Shown in pieces: positions 33,456-42,041 of a stretch of 64,000 bases of DNA. Every line of letters begins with the position of its first letter. Positions within the stretch are counted from its first letter, which is position 1. The DNA is from Pseudochelatococcus lubricantis. Lineage in GTDB: Bacteria; Pseudomonadota; Alphaproteobacteria; Rhizobiales; Beijerinckiaceae. Where the stretch lies: assembly GCF_011762225.1 (NCBI RefSeq), contig NZ_JAASQI010000010.1, positions 1-64,000 of the forward strand, read 5' to 3'. Made by a program: the position numbers and the translations under genes. The notes under the pieces are model-generated. The model was not told the origin of the DNA and searched no databases. It worked only from the letters and a program-made list of their open reading frames with translations.

Positions 33456-34628
33456 TCACCCATCCAGCCTGCGGCGCGTCCGCCACGTCGTGAGGCCAAG
33501 CCAGAAGATCGACGAAACCAGCAGGAAAAGCATGTTCGGCAGGAGAATGGCCCACACGTCGCCCGCCTGGAACAGCGTCTGCATGATCTTCACGAAGTAG
33601 CGGGCGGGAACGAGATACGTGACCGCCTGCACAGCCGCCGGCATCGAGGCGATTTCGAAGATCAGGCCCGACAGCAGGGCCGAGGGCAGAAAAGCGGCGT
33701 TGAGCGCGCCCTGAGCGGCGTTGAACTGGTTGCGCGTCGTGGTCGACAGCAGAAGGCCGAGCCCCAGCGCGCTGCCAAGGAACAGGCTCGTCGACAGCAG
33801 CAGGATGGCGATCGAGCCCCGGAAAGGCACGTTCATGATGAAGACGGCGATGAGGACGCAGATGGCCATGGCCAGCATGGCCAGCACGTAATAGGGCAGG
33901 CTTTTCGACAGAAGCAGCTCCGCGCGGCGCATGGGCGTCGCCAGCAGCGCTTCCATGGTGCCCCGCTCCCATTCGCGGGCCACGACGAGCGAGGTCAGCA
34001 ACGCGCCGATGATGGTCATCACCACCGAAATAGAGCCGGGAATGAGGTAGTTGCGGCTGATGGTGGCGGGATTGAACCAGTAGCGCGGCTCGATGGAGAT
34101 GGCCTCGCTGAAGGGCACGCCGTAGGCGTCGGCCCTTGCGGCGAGCCAGCTTTCATAAAGGCCCCGCGCGTAGCTCGCCACGAAATTAGCCGTGTTGGGC
34201 TCCGACCCGTCCGTCAGCACCTGCAGGCTCGCCTCGCCGCCGCCAGCCTGCACCTTCGCGGTGAAATCCTGCGGAATGACGATGATGCCGCGCAATTCCC
34301 CGCGCGTCAGTTTCTCACTGATCTCGGCCAGCGTGTCGGCAAAGACGGGCTCGATGTAGGGCGAACCCGCCGCGGCGGCTGCCAGCCGCACGGCTTCGAC
34401 GCCGCGATCCTCCATCACCACGCCGACAGCCAGCCTGTTGGTGTCGAGCGAGATGCCGAAGCCGAAGATGAACAGCAGGACGACCGGCAGCACGATGGCG
34501 ATGAGCAGGCTGCTCGGATCGCGGACGATCTGCCGCGTTTCCTTCACGCAGAGAGCGGTGAGCCTGCGGAACGAAAAACCGGCGGAAGAGGGAGATGTCC
34601 CGGCGGGCGCCGGCGGAGTCGGTGTCAT
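33456..34628 (-). CDS. ybhS: ABC-2 type exporter permease (YbhS-like)
   Basis: The 390-residue permease is the other half of the exporter channel. It shows the N-terminal membrane segment SSLLIAIVLPVVLLFIFGFG, a periplasmic domain of about 150 residues, and VVAREWERGTMEALLATPMR followed by the last membrane helices. Its start overlaps the stop of the dual ATPase gene as ATGA. Paralogy with the neighbouring permease fits a heterodimer. Confidence 0.92.
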   Translation of the reverse strand: MTPTPPAPAGTSPSSAGFSFRRLTALCVKETRQIVRDPSSLLIAIVLPVVLLFIFGFGISLDTNRLAVGVVMEDRGVEAVRLAAAAAGSPYIEPVFADTLAEISEKLTRGELRGIIVIPQDFTAKVQAGGGEASLQVLTDGSEPNTANFVASYARGLYESWLAARADAYGVPFSEAISIEPRYWFNPATISRNYLIPGSISVVMTIIGALLTSLVVAREWERGTMEALLATPMRRAELLLSKSLPYYVLAMLAMAICVLIAVFIMNVPFRGSIAILLLSTSLFLGSALGLGLLLSTTTRNQFNAAQGALNAAFLPSALLSGLIFEIASMPAAVQAVTYLVPARYFVKIMQTLFQAGDVWAILLPNMLFLLVSSIFWLGLTTWRTRRRLDG

Positions 34629-36391
34629 GTCGCCCTGCCCTCCTTGTCACGCTGCGCCTCGTCGTCGCGCTGGATCAGGCGGATGAAGGCGTCCTCGAAG
34701 GTGGGGTCGGGCAGATCGTCGCTCGCGACCTGGTGCTTCAGCGCGTCGGGCGGGCCGGCGGCGATCATGCGCCCGCGATAGATCAGGGCGATGCGATCGC
34801 AATACTCCGCCTCGTCCATGAAGTGCGTCGTCACCATCACGGTGACGCCCTTGTCGACGAGCGCGTTGATATGCATCCAGAATTCGCGCCGCGTCACAGG
34901 GTCGACGCCCGACGTCGGCTCGTCGAGAAAGAGCAGCGGCGGTTCGTGCATCAGCGCGCAGGCCAGCGCGAGTCGCTGCTTGAAACCGAGCGGCAGTTCC
35001 CCTGCGTTGGTGCGCCGGTAGCGCACCAGATCGAAGCTCTCCATCATCTGGGAGACCTTCTTCTCCCGCGCTTGCCCTTTCAGGCCATAGATGCCGGAGA
35101 AGAACAGCAGGTTCTGCTCGACGCCGAGGTTGCCGTAGAGCGAGAATTTCTGCGCCATGTAGCCGAGTTTCTGGCGCGCCTCGCCAGCGCTGCGCTTCAG
35201 GTCGATGCCCATCACCTGCGCCTCGCCGGAAGTCGGCGTCAACAGGCCGCACATCATGCGGAAGGTGGTGGACTTGCCCGCGCCGTTCGGTCCCAGCAGG
35301 CCGAAAATCTCGCCGCGCCTGACGTCGAAGGTGACATGGTCGGTCGCCGTGAAATCGCCGAACTTGCGCGTCAGCTCCCGGGCACGGATCACCGCCTCCG
35401 CATCGACGCCTTCGGGCAGTTTCACATCCGGCATGGTGCCGGCGAGAACGGAACGGCCGTCCGGCCCGCCGCCCACGAGGTCGATGAAAGCATCCTCCAG
35501 ACGTGGTTCGACCGGGACGGCCTTCGCGCCCGCCTCGCTCGCCATCAGGCCGGCGTCCGGCATTGCGGTGCCTTCCTTCAGCACGAGGCGGACGCTCTCA
35601 CCCTGGATCACGCCGTCGACCACGCCCGTGCTGCCGAGCGCCTTGCGCAGGAAATGGCGGCGGTTGCCGGACAGGTTACGGACCTGCACGCAGCGCCCCC
35701 GCATCCGCCCGATCTGTTCGGCCGGCGTGCCGGCGAAGATCAGCCTGCCCTCGTTCATCAGGCAGAGTTCGTCGCAACGCTCGGCCTCGTCGAGATATGC
35801 CGTGGCCCAGACGACCGCCATGCCGCCCTTGGCGAGGCTCGTCACCATGCCCCAGAGATCCCGGCGCGAGATCGGATCGACGCCCACGCCCGGCTCGTCA
35901 AGGAGCAAAAGCTCCGGCGTGCCGATCAGCGTGCAGGCCAGGCCGAGCTTCTGCTTCATGCCGCCTGAGAGCTTGCCGGCGAGGCGCTCCGTGAACCGGC
36001 GAAGGTCGGTGAAATCGAGCAGCCGCTCGAACTGCACCTTGCGCGCCTCGCCGCCCACGCCGCGCAAATCGGCGTAGAGCACGAGGTTTTCCATCACGGT
36101 CAGGTCCTCGTAGAGCCCGAATTTCTGCGGCATGTAGCCGACCTTGAGATGCAGGATCCCCGCGTCGACGACCGGATTGAGCCCGAGAACCGCCACCGAT
36201 CCGGCGGAGGGTTTCAGCAGGCCGGCCATGATGCGCATCAGCGTCGTCTTGCCCGCGCCGTCGGGGCCCGCAAGCCCGGTGATGATGCCGGAACGGATGG
36301 CGATATCAACCTCCGCAAGGGCGAATTCGCCTTTGCCCTGTTCCGGGTAGCGATGGCCCAGACCCCGGAGCAGGACGGCCGGCTCGCTCAT
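34625..36391 (-). CDS. ybhF: Tandem ABC ATPase of an ABC-2 exporter (YbhF-like)
   Basis: The 588-residue protein contains two nucleotide-binding domains. The first has GPDGAGKTTLM, signature LSGGMKQKLGLACTL and LLLLDEPGVGVDP. The second has GPNGAGKSTTF, a variant signature LPLGFKQRLALACAL, and LLFLDEPTSGVDP. This pairing matches YbhF, which powers the YbhSR permeases. The start overlaps the stop of the HlyD-like gene as ATGA. The altered second signature (PLGF instead of SGGQ) is common in this subfamily. Confidence 0.94.
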   Translation of the reverse strand: MSEPAVLLRGLGHRYPEQGKGEFALAEVDIAIRSGIITGLAGPDGAGKTTLMRIMAGLLKPSAGSVAVLGLNPVVDAGILHLKVGYMPQKFGLYEDLTVMENLVLYADLRGVGGEARKVQFERLLDFTDLRRFTERLAGKLSGGMKQKLGLACTLIGTPELLLLDEPGVGVDPISRRDLWGMVTSLAKGGMAVVWATAYLDEAERCDELCLMNEGRLIFAGTPAEQIGRMRGRCVQVRNLSGNRRHFLRKALGSTGVVDGVIQGESVRLVLKEGTAMPDAGLMASEAGAKAVPVEPRLEDAFIDLVGGGPDGRSVLAGTMPDVKLPEGVDAEAVIRARELTRKFGDFTATDHVTFDVRRGEIFGLLGPNGAGKSTTFRMMCGLLTPTSGEAQVMGIDLKRSAGEARQKLGYMAQKFSLYGNLGVEQNLLFFSGIYGLKGQAREKKVSQMMESFDLVRYRRTNAGELPLGFKQRLALACALMHEPPLLFLDEPTSGVDPVTRREFWMHINALVDKGVTVMVTTHFMDEAEYCDRIALIYRGRMIAAGPPDALKHQVASDDLPDPTFEDAFIRLIQRDDEAQRDKEGRAT

Positions 36392-37386
36392 GGTTTCGGC
36401 TGCGCCTCGTCCGCGAGGCGCACCGTCACCGGCATGCCCTGCCGCAGCCGGTCGTCGGCGTTGTCGACGACGATGCGCAGCCGGTAGACCAGCGCGGTGC
36501 GCAGATCCTGCGTCTCCACCTGCTTCGGCGTGAACTCCGCCCGCGGCGAGACGAAGCCGACCGTGCCGGCGTAGGGCTCGCCGGGACGGGCATCCGTATA
36601 GACGAGCACCTTCGTGCCCGGCGCAACGCGGCCGAGATCGGGCTCCCGTGCGTAGGCACGCACGCGCACCGGGCGATCCAGCGAGAGCGTGACGACCGTC
36701 GTGCCGGCGGCAACCATGGTGCCGGGCTCGACAGCGCGCGTCAGGACGGTTCCCGCGCTCGGCGACGCCAGTGTCGCGTCGTGCAGCTGCAGGTCCGCCG
36801 CATCGCGCTGCGCCTGCGCCGCCTGCCGCTGCGCCGCCGCCTGCGCCAGTTCCTCCGGGCGGGCGCCGTTGCGTGCGGCGAGGTAGGCCTGCTGAGCGGC
36901 TTCAAGCCCGGCATTGGCCTGATCGCGCGCCGCGCGCGCGTTGTCGAGCGCCTGCCGGGAGCTTATGTTCGTCGTCTGCAATGTCCGCTGGCGCTCGAAC
37001 GTCGTCTGCGCGTTGGCCGCAGCCGCGCGAAGGCCTTCCGCCTGCGCCCCCAGCCTCGCGATGTCCTCGGCGCGCGTACCCGCCTTCAGAAGCGCCTCGT
37101 TCGCCTGCGCGGCGGCGAGCGCACCCTCCGCCTGCGCCAGCGCCTGCCGGAGCGGCTCGGGGTCAATCCGCGCGACGACCTGCCCGGCGACGACACGGTC
37201 GCCCTCGTCCACCTCCACACGGTCGACGCGCCCGGCGACCCGGAACGACAGGTTGACCTCGCGGATGTCGACGTTGCCGCCGAGCGTCAGCACCTGCCCC
37301 CGGGGTTGCCGGCTATCCCAGTAATACGCCCCGCCGCCGGCCAGAGCGGCGGCGATAAGCAGGATGATGAGGGTTCCGTGCTTCAT
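36388..37386 (-). CDS. ybhG: HlyD-family periplasmic adaptor of the ABC-2 exporter (YbhG-like)
   Basis: The 332-residue protein has an N-terminal signal anchor (MKHGTLIILLIAAALAGGGA), a lipoyl half (DIREVNLSFRVAGRVDRVEV), an Ala/Gln-rich coiled coil (about 75-205) and the closing lipoyl and barrel part with LASPSAGTVLTRAVEPGTMV. It is the first gene of the exporter operon, directly downstream of the twin palindromic operator. Confidence 0.93.
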   Translation of the reverse strand: MKHGTLIILLIAAALAGGGAYYWDSRQPRGQVLTLGGNVDIREVNLSFRVAGRVDRVEVDEGDRVVAGQVVARIDPEPLRQALAQAEGALAAAQANEALLKAGTRAEDIARLGAQAEGLRAAAANAQTTFERQRTLQTTNISSRQALDNARAARDQANAGLEAAQQAYLAARNGARPEELAQAAAQRQAAQAQRDAADLQLHDATLASPSAGTVLTRAVEPGTMVAAGTTVVTLSLDRPVRVRAYAREPDLGRVAPGTKVLVYTDARPGEPYAGTVGFVSPRAEFTPKQVETQDLRTALVYRLRIVVDNADDRLRQGMPVTVRLADEAQPKP

Positions 37387-37418
37387 GTCGAAGGATTCCC
37401 GATACCTGTGAACACGAT

Positions 37419-37466
37419 AATGACCTGCCAGTCATTTTTCAATGATAAAATGACTGGCAGGTCATT
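37419..37466. promoter_or_regulatory. Twin palindromic operator between the exporter operon and the TetR gene
   Basis: A 20-bp arm AATGACCTGCCAGTCATTTT (37419-37438) and its exact complement (37447-37466) flank an 8-bp centre. Each arm holds an inner palindrome TGAC-N6-GTCA (37421-37434 and 37451-37464), 30 bp centre to centre. This fits two TetR-dimer sites covering both divergent promoters. Confidence 0.85.
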
Positions 37467-37504
37467 TTGTTTCATGCCACTATCCGCCTGTGACGGAACA
37501 GCTC

Positions 37505-38209
37505 ATGACAGACCAGCAACGCCCCGACGCTCCGGAAACATCCGCACCGGCGGAACCCGAAGCGGTGAAACCCGCATCCGACCGTATGCGCCTTAAAAAG
37601 CAGGTGAAGCGCGCCGCCATCCTGCGGGCGGCCGTGGACGAGTTCACCGAGAGAGGTTTCGCGAACGCGCGGCTTTCTTCGGTGGCCGAGCGGGCCGGCG
37701 TCGCCAAGGGCACGCTCTACCTGTATTTCAGGAGCAAGGAAGACCTCTTCGCAGGCGTCGTGCACGAGACGCTGCTGCCGCCGGAAGGAGACCGGGACGG
37801 AAAGAGCGGAACAGACGCCTCCCCAGTCGAAGCCTTCCGTGCCTTCATGCTCGGGGCCGTGGCGGATTTGCAGAATTCCGGCAGGGCGGGCGTCGCGCTC
37901 GTCGCCCTGACGGAAGGACATCACTTCCCGCAACTTGTGGATATCTACATCCAGGCGGTTCTGGAGCCGATCCTGCAGCGCATCTCGAAGCTGATGGAGG
38001 ACGGAAGCACACCCCGGCTGGACGCTATCCGCCGCTTTCCCCAGCTCCTCGTTGCCCCCGTTGTCACCGGTCTGCTGTGGAACAGGTTCATGACCAAGCA
38101 CCCGCCGGTCGATCTCGTCGAGATCGTCGACGCGCAACTGTCGCTGGTCCTCGGAGACGCGGAACGGCGCGAGGACGAGCCGGACGATGCCACCGGAACG
38201 GAACGTTAA
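37505..38209 (+). CDS. cecR: TetR-family regulator of the divergent exporter (CecR/YbiH-like)
   Basis: The 234-residue repressor has a TetR helix-turn-helix near residues 45-75 (RAAVDEFTERGFANARLSSV, then AGVAKGTLYLYFRSKEDLF) and an all-helical ligand domain with a C-terminal dimerisation region. It is divergent from a YbhGFSR-like exporter, as cecR is linked to ybhGFSR in E. coli. ATG at 37505 has a GGA purine stretch upstream; a GTG at 37490 is possible and adds five residues. It should bind the twin palindrome between the two transcripts and repress both. Confidence 0.9.
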   Translation: MTDQQRPDAPETSAPAEPEAVKPASDRMRLKKQVKRAAILRAAVDEFTERGFANARLSSVAERAGVAKGTLYLYFRSKEDLFAGVVHETLLPPEGDRDGKSGTDASPVEAFRAFMLGAVADLQNSGRAGVALVALTEGHHFPQLVDIYIQAVLEPILQRISKLMEDGSTPRLDAIRRFPQLLVAPVVTGLLWNRFMTKHPPVDLVEIVDAQLSLVLGDAERREDEPDDATGTER

Positions 38210-38263
38210 CCGACAGCGCAAATATCGCTGCCCGCACCCCGGCTTTGTGTTATGAAGGCCGCT

Positions 38264-38402
38264 ACCGAGGGGTGCCCCGACAAGGGGCTGAGATACTGCT
38301 GGCCCGGAATCCGTCGATAACGCGCAGCGCAGTGACCCTTTGAACCTGATCCGGGTCATGCCGGCGAAGGGACGGGTCTGTTAGCCTCACTCCTTCGCCG
38401 GC
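38264..38402 (+). promoter_or_regulatory. TPP riboswitch (THI element) with a ribosome-site-masking tail
   Basis: The conserved THI core is present: GAGGGGTGCCCC near 38267, GGGGCTGAGATA (38284-38295) and ACCCTTTGAACCTGATC (38335-38351), closing with GGGTCATGCCGGCGAAGGGA. The 3' part CCGGCGAAGG (38361-38370) is exactly complementary to CCTTCGCCGG (38392-38401). Beyond it, GCCTC (38401-38405) can pair with GAGGC (38412-38416), the Shine-Dalgarno of the Nudix gene. No T-run is present, so control of translation initiation by thiamine pyrophosphate is likely. Confidence 0.93.
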
Positions 38403-38420
38403 CTCCCATGCGAGGCCGCC

Positions 38421-38903
38421 ATGAATCCAACAGAAAACACGGAAAACCCCGCCCCTTCTCCGGACGGCCGGGCACGCGGTCCCGTCGCGGCGGTCATCGC
38501 CGTCGTGTTTCACGAGGGTCGGGTGCTGCTTGTGCGGCGGGCGAATCCTCCCGACGCCGGCCTGTGGGGATTCCCGGGCGGGAAAATCGAAGCAGGCGAA
38601 GCGATCGCGGACGCAGCCGTACGCGAGCTGCTGGAAGAAACCGGCGTCCGTGGAGAGGCGCGGCGCGTGCTGACCGCCCTCGACACCTTCGACCGCGCGG
38701 CCGATGGCCGGCTTCGCCGTCACTTCATCCTGATCGCCGTCCTTTGCCGCTGGATAGCGGGTGAGCCCGTCGCGGCGGATGACGCGCTGGAAGCGCGGTG
38801 GTTCACTCCCGATGAACTCGACGACGCCAGCCTGCCGCTGAGCCGCGACGTGGCCGACGTCGCGCGGCGGGCCGCGGGCATTGCCGAAGACAGTTTGCCA
38901 TGA
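38421..38903 (+). CDS. Nudix hydrolase in a TPP-riboswitch operon
   Basis: The 160-residue protein contains a full Nudix box starting GGKIEAGEAIADAAV and continuing RELLEETGV (about residues 53-75), with the metal-binding REXXEE core. The N-terminal AAVIAVVFHEGRVLLVRRAN and the following strand layout fit the MutT/ADP-ribose pyrophosphatase-like group. Because it is the first gene after a TPP riboswitch and precedes two TenA genes, it probably hydrolyses a thiamine-pathway diphosphate (for example HMP-PP or a damaged thiamine diphosphate). That substrate is inferred from context only. Confidence 0.9.
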   Translation: MNPTENTENPAPSPDGRARGPVAAVIAVVFHEGRVLLVRRANPPDAGLWGFPGGKIEAGEAIADAAVRELLEETGVRGEARRVLTALDTFDRAADGRLRRHFILIAVLCRWIAGEPVAADDALEARWFTPDELDDASLPLSRDVADVARRAAGIAEDSLP

Positions 38904-38925
38904 TCGCCAGAAAAGGAACAACACG

Positions 38926-39570
38926 ATGAGCGACGACACCTTCACCGAAATCCTGCGCCGCGCCAACGAATCCACATGGTCGCAGGCCGTGCAGCACCGC
39001 TTCGTCCGGGAGCTGTTCGACGGCGCCGTTCCCGATGGCGTGATGGCGCGCTATCTGATCCAGGATCACCGTTTTCTCGACAGCTTCCTGACGCTTCTGG
39101 GCGCAGCGATCGCCACCGCGGACAGCTTCGAGGCGCGGTTGCGCTTCGGCCGCTTCGCCGGCATGGTCTCCGGCGAGGAGAACACCTATTTTCTGCGCGC
39201 CTTCGAGGCGTTGGGCGTGAGCGAGGCGCGCCGCGCGGAAGAGCCGGACACGGCGCCAACTGCCGGCTTCAAGGCCCTGATGCGGGAGGCGGCAGGCACG
39301 CGCGACTATGCTGCGGTGCTCGCCGTGCTCGTTGTGGCGGAATGGCTCTATCTCGACTGGGCCTCCCGCGCGCCGCAGCCGCTGCCGGACAACTTCGTCC
39401 ACGCCGAATGGGTGACCCTGCACGACAATCCGTTCTTCCGCGATTTCGTGGCTTTCCTGCGCGGGGAACTCGACCGCGTTGGACCGCAGGCGAGCGACAC
39501 GGCGCACGATTTCTTCCGCCGCGCGGTCGCGCTCGAACTGGCGTTCTTCGACGCCGCCCATGACGTTTGA
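38926..39570 (+). CDS. TenA-family aminohydrolase, Glu-type (TenA_E)
   Basis: The 214-residue all-helical protein belongs to the TenA/thiaminase II family. At the site of the classical active-site Cys it reads VLVVAEWLYLDWA, with a Glu (TenA_E class) and no Cys. TenA_E proteins studied in plants act on formylamino- or amino-pyrimidine breakdown products of thiamine. The start at 38926 (MSDDTFTEILRRA) follows AAAAGGAACAAC. It lies 22 bp after the Nudix stop and 13 bp before the second TenA gene. Confidence 0.9.
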   Translation: MSDDTFTEILRRANESTWSQAVQHRFVRELFDGAVPDGVMARYLIQDHRFLDSFLTLLGAAIATADSFEARLRFGRFAGMVSGEENTYFLRAFEALGVSEARRAEEPDTAPTAGFKALMREAAGTRDYAAVLAVLVVAEWLYLDWASRAPQPLPDNFVHAEWVTLHDNPFFRDFVAFLRGELDRVGPQASDTAHDFFRRAVALELAFFDAAHDV

Positions 39571-39583
39571 GGAGCACACTGAC

Positions 39584-40267
39584 ATGACTGTTTTCGAGCG
39601 CCTGAAGGAAGCCGCCCGCGAAGACTGGACACGCTATGTCGACCACGCCTTCATCCGCAGGATGGAAGCGGGAACCCTGCCGGAGGCGGTGTTCCGCGCC
39701 TATCTCGTGCAGGATTACCTGTTCCTGATCCAGTTCGCGCGCGCCTATGCGCTGGCGGTCTACAAGAGCCGGTCGCTGGAGGACATGCGCACGGCGCAGA
39801 CCACGCTCAACGTGATCATGGACGAGATGAAGCTGCACGTGCGCCTGTGCGAACGCTGGAACCTGTCGCCCGCCACGCTCGAAGCCACGCCCGAGCATCA
39901 GGCAACTGTGGCCTACACGCGCTATGTGCTCGATTGCGGCCTTTCGGGCGACCTGCTCGACCTGCATGTCGCGCTCGCCCCCTGCGTGATCGGCTATGCA
40001 GAAATCGGCAGGCGGCTCGCCCCGGCGCTGGACGCTGCCGCCGACCATCCCTACCGGGAGTGGATCGGCGAATATGCTGGCGCGTGTTTTCAGGAAGCGG
40101 CCGGCGCTGCCATCGCCCACATCGACCGCCTGGCGGAACGCGCACTGACGGCGCGGCGGTTCGACGAACTCGTCGGCATCTTCGCCAAGGCATCGCGCCT
40201 GGAGGCGGATTTCTGGCAGATGGCGTTCGACATCGCTGAGGAACGGCGCAACGATCCCGCCGGATAG
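39584..40267 (+). CDS. tenA: TenA-family aminohydrolase, Cys-type (TenA_C)
   Basis: The 227-residue protein is a TenA paralogue with the canonical active-site Cys in ALAPCVIGYAEIG and an early Asp in YLVQDYLFLIQFARAYALAV. TenA_C converts aminomethyl-HMP, a breakdown product of thiamine, to HMP for thiamine salvage. Together with the Glu-type paralogue just upstream, the operon would carry out two successive hydrolyses. ATG at 39584 follows GAGGAGCAC. The gene ends 6 bp before the stop of the converging DUF3299 gene. Confidence 0.94.
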   Translation: MTVFERLKEAAREDWTRYVDHAFIRRMEAGTLPEAVFRAYLVQDYLFLIQFARAYALAVYKSRSLEDMRTAQTTLNVIMDEMKLHVRLCERWNLSPATLEATPEHQATVAYTRYVLDCGLSGDLLDLHVALAPCVIGYAEIGRRLAPALDAAADHPYREWIGEYAGACFQEAAGAAIAHIDRLAERALTARRFDELVGIFAKASRLEADFWQMAFDIAEERRNDPAG

Positions 40268-40272
40268 CGCTC

Positions 40273-40779
40273 TCAGGGCTTGTAGGCTTCGATGCGCTCG
40301 GCCGTCAGGGTATAGCCGATCTCCGCCAGCTCGGTTGCCGTCGCGGCGGTGGCGAGCGCGCCCGTCACCCGCACGGGCTCGAACAGGTCGCTGATCTCAT
40401 AGGGGCGCGCGGTGGTGACCAGCACGAGCTGGTTCGCGGGCGGCGGCGGCACGTGAATGCAGGCGCCGACATACGGCACGAGGATGAACGTCACGACGCC
40501 CGTGCCCGAATGTTCGAGCGGCACCACGAAACCCGGAATGCGCACCGTCTTGCCGTTCCACTCGGTCCGCACGCCCGACGAGACCGGCTGCTGGCGGGCG
40601 AGAGGCGCCGCGTCGTGCTGGATCACGCCGCTGAGCGCGGGCGGACGGGACGGCACGCCCGCAGGAAGCAGATCGTCCCACGTCAGTTCGACAACTTCCT
40701 TCGCGCGGGCCGGCCCCGAGAGGAGCAGGCACGCGGCCAGCCCGCCGCCGAAGCCGCGCCGGGAGAGACTGTTGCTCAT
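40273..40779 (-). CDS. DUF3299 exported protein, last gene of a ZrgA-type zinc operon
   Basis: The 168-residue protein has a twin-arginine-like export signal (SLSRRGFGGGLAACLLLSGP) and a DUF3299 domain with GKTVRIPGFVVPLEHSGTGV, VPYVGACIHVPPPPANQLV. The metal-like CIH motif is typical of the family. It follows the FtsX-type permease by 11 bp; an alternative ATG at 40794 would overlap. DUF3299 genes accompany DUF2796/LolCD-like genes in zinc-regulated operons (Vibrio zrg cluster), so a periplasmic role in zinc acquisition is likely but unproven. Confidence 0.88.
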   Translation of the reverse strand: MSNSLSRRGFGGGLAACLLLSGPARAKEVVELTWDDLLPAGVPSRPPALSGVIQHDAAPLARQQPVSSGVRTEWNGKTVRIPGFVVPLEHSGTGVVTFILVPYVGACIHVPPPPANQLVLVTTARPYEISDLFEPVRVTGALATAATATELAEIGYTLTAERIEAYKP

Positions 40780-40790
40780 GTTTGCGCACC

Positions 40791-42041
40791 TCATATTTTC
40801 ACCATCATGCCGTCGGCCAGCGAAAGCCTGTAGGCTCGCAGGGCCGGAATCAGGCTGACCAGCGTGGCCGCACCCACGACACCGAGCAACACCGGAACTT
40901 CGCGCGCGCCGGGCGGCTCCAGCGGTAGCCAGAGGCCAAAGGCCGCGTCGATCCACGGCTGCGCCACGGCCAGCGCGGCGTAAAGCAGGGCCGCGCCCAG
41001 CATGGCGCCGACGGCCGCCATCAGGGCCGCTTCCAGCACGAAAAGCCCGAGGATCGTGGTGGGACGCGCCCCCATGGCGCGGAAGATCGCCATCTCGCGC
41101 CGCCGCTCGTTGAGGCTCGCGAAGATCATTGCCATCATGCCGATCAACGCGGTGATGACCACCATGGCGGATACGCCGACCAGCGCCGTCTCCGCCACGC
41201 CGACGATCTGCCAGAGTTCCTGCAGCGCCAGCCCCGGCAGCACGGCGAGCAACGGTTCCTCGGGATACTGATTGATCCAGCGCTGGAGCTGGAAAACCTG
41301 CAGCCGCGACCGCACGCCGACCATGGCGGCCGTGATGGCGGTAGGCGTCAGATCCATCTGCCGGATCGCCTCCACCGGCGTCGTCTGGCCGGGTATCTTC
41401 GCGCCGCTCTTCCAGTCCACGTGAATGGCCTCGATCGCCTCCAGGCCGACGATCACGGTGCGGTCGACAGGCGTGCCGGTCTTCGCCAGAACGCCGGCAA
41501 CGCGGAAGGGCTGGTCCGCATGCTCCGAGAAAGAGGCGAGCCCATGCGCGACAACGATCGGATCGCCGACCGAATAGCCGAGCGTCGCCGCGACGTCGGC
41601 ACCGACCACGGCGTCGTAAAGATCGCCGAGCCCCCGCCCCTGCGCGAACGCGAGCGAGCGGCCGCCGCGATACTTGTAGCGCACGAAGAACTCCGCCGTC
41701 GTGCCCATGACGCGGAACTGGCGATGGCTGTCGCCGAGCGAGATCGGCACGATCCACGCCACCTCCGGCCGGGCAGCGATGTCCCGGTAGCTCTTCCACG
41801 TCACATTGTTCGTGGCGTTGCCGATACGGAAGACGGAGTAGAGCAGGAGCTGGACCGAACCCGAGCGCGCGCCCACGATGAGATCGGTGTCCGAGATCGT
41901 ATCGGCGAAGCTCGCCCGCGCGCCCGTGCGCACCTTCTCGACGCCGAGAAACAGGGCAACCGACAGCGCGATGGCGAGGATCGTCATGCCGACGGTGAGC
42001 GAGCGGGCAAGAAGCGAGGCAAAGGCAAGGCGCAGGATCAT
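40791..42041 (-). CDS. FtsX/MacB-type ABC permease of the zinc-related operon
   Basis: The 416-residue permease has one N-terminal membrane helix (SLTVGMTILAIALSVALFLG), a large periplasmic domain, and three C-terminal helices including LIGMMAMIFASLNERRREMA. The motif NERRREMAIFRAMGA is the FtsX-family coupling loop. The start ATG overlaps the stop of the ATPase gene. Permeases of this class do mechanotransmission or lipoprotein/ligand release rather than classical import, so it probably works on the periplasmic zinc-binding ZrgA-like protein. Confidence 0.93.
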   Translation of the reverse strand: MILRLAFASLLARSLTVGMTILAIALSVALFLGVEKVRTGARASFADTISDTDLIVGARSGSVQLLLYSVFRIGNATNNVTWKSYRDIAARPEVAWIVPISLGDSHRQFRVMGTTAEFFVRYKYRGGRSLAFAQGRGLGDLYDAVVGADVAATLGYSVGDPIVVAHGLASFSEHADQPFRVAGVLAKTGTPVDRTVIVGLEAIEAIHVDWKSGAKIPGQTTPVEAIRQMDLTPTAITAAMVGVRSRLQVFQLQRWINQYPEEPLLAVLPGLALQELWQIVGVAETALVGVSAMVVITALIGMMAMIFASLNERRREMAIFRAMGARPTTILGLFVLEAALMAAVGAMLGAALLYAALAVAQPWIDAAFGLWLPLEPPGAREVPVLLGVVGAATLVSLIPALRAYRLSLADGMMVKI

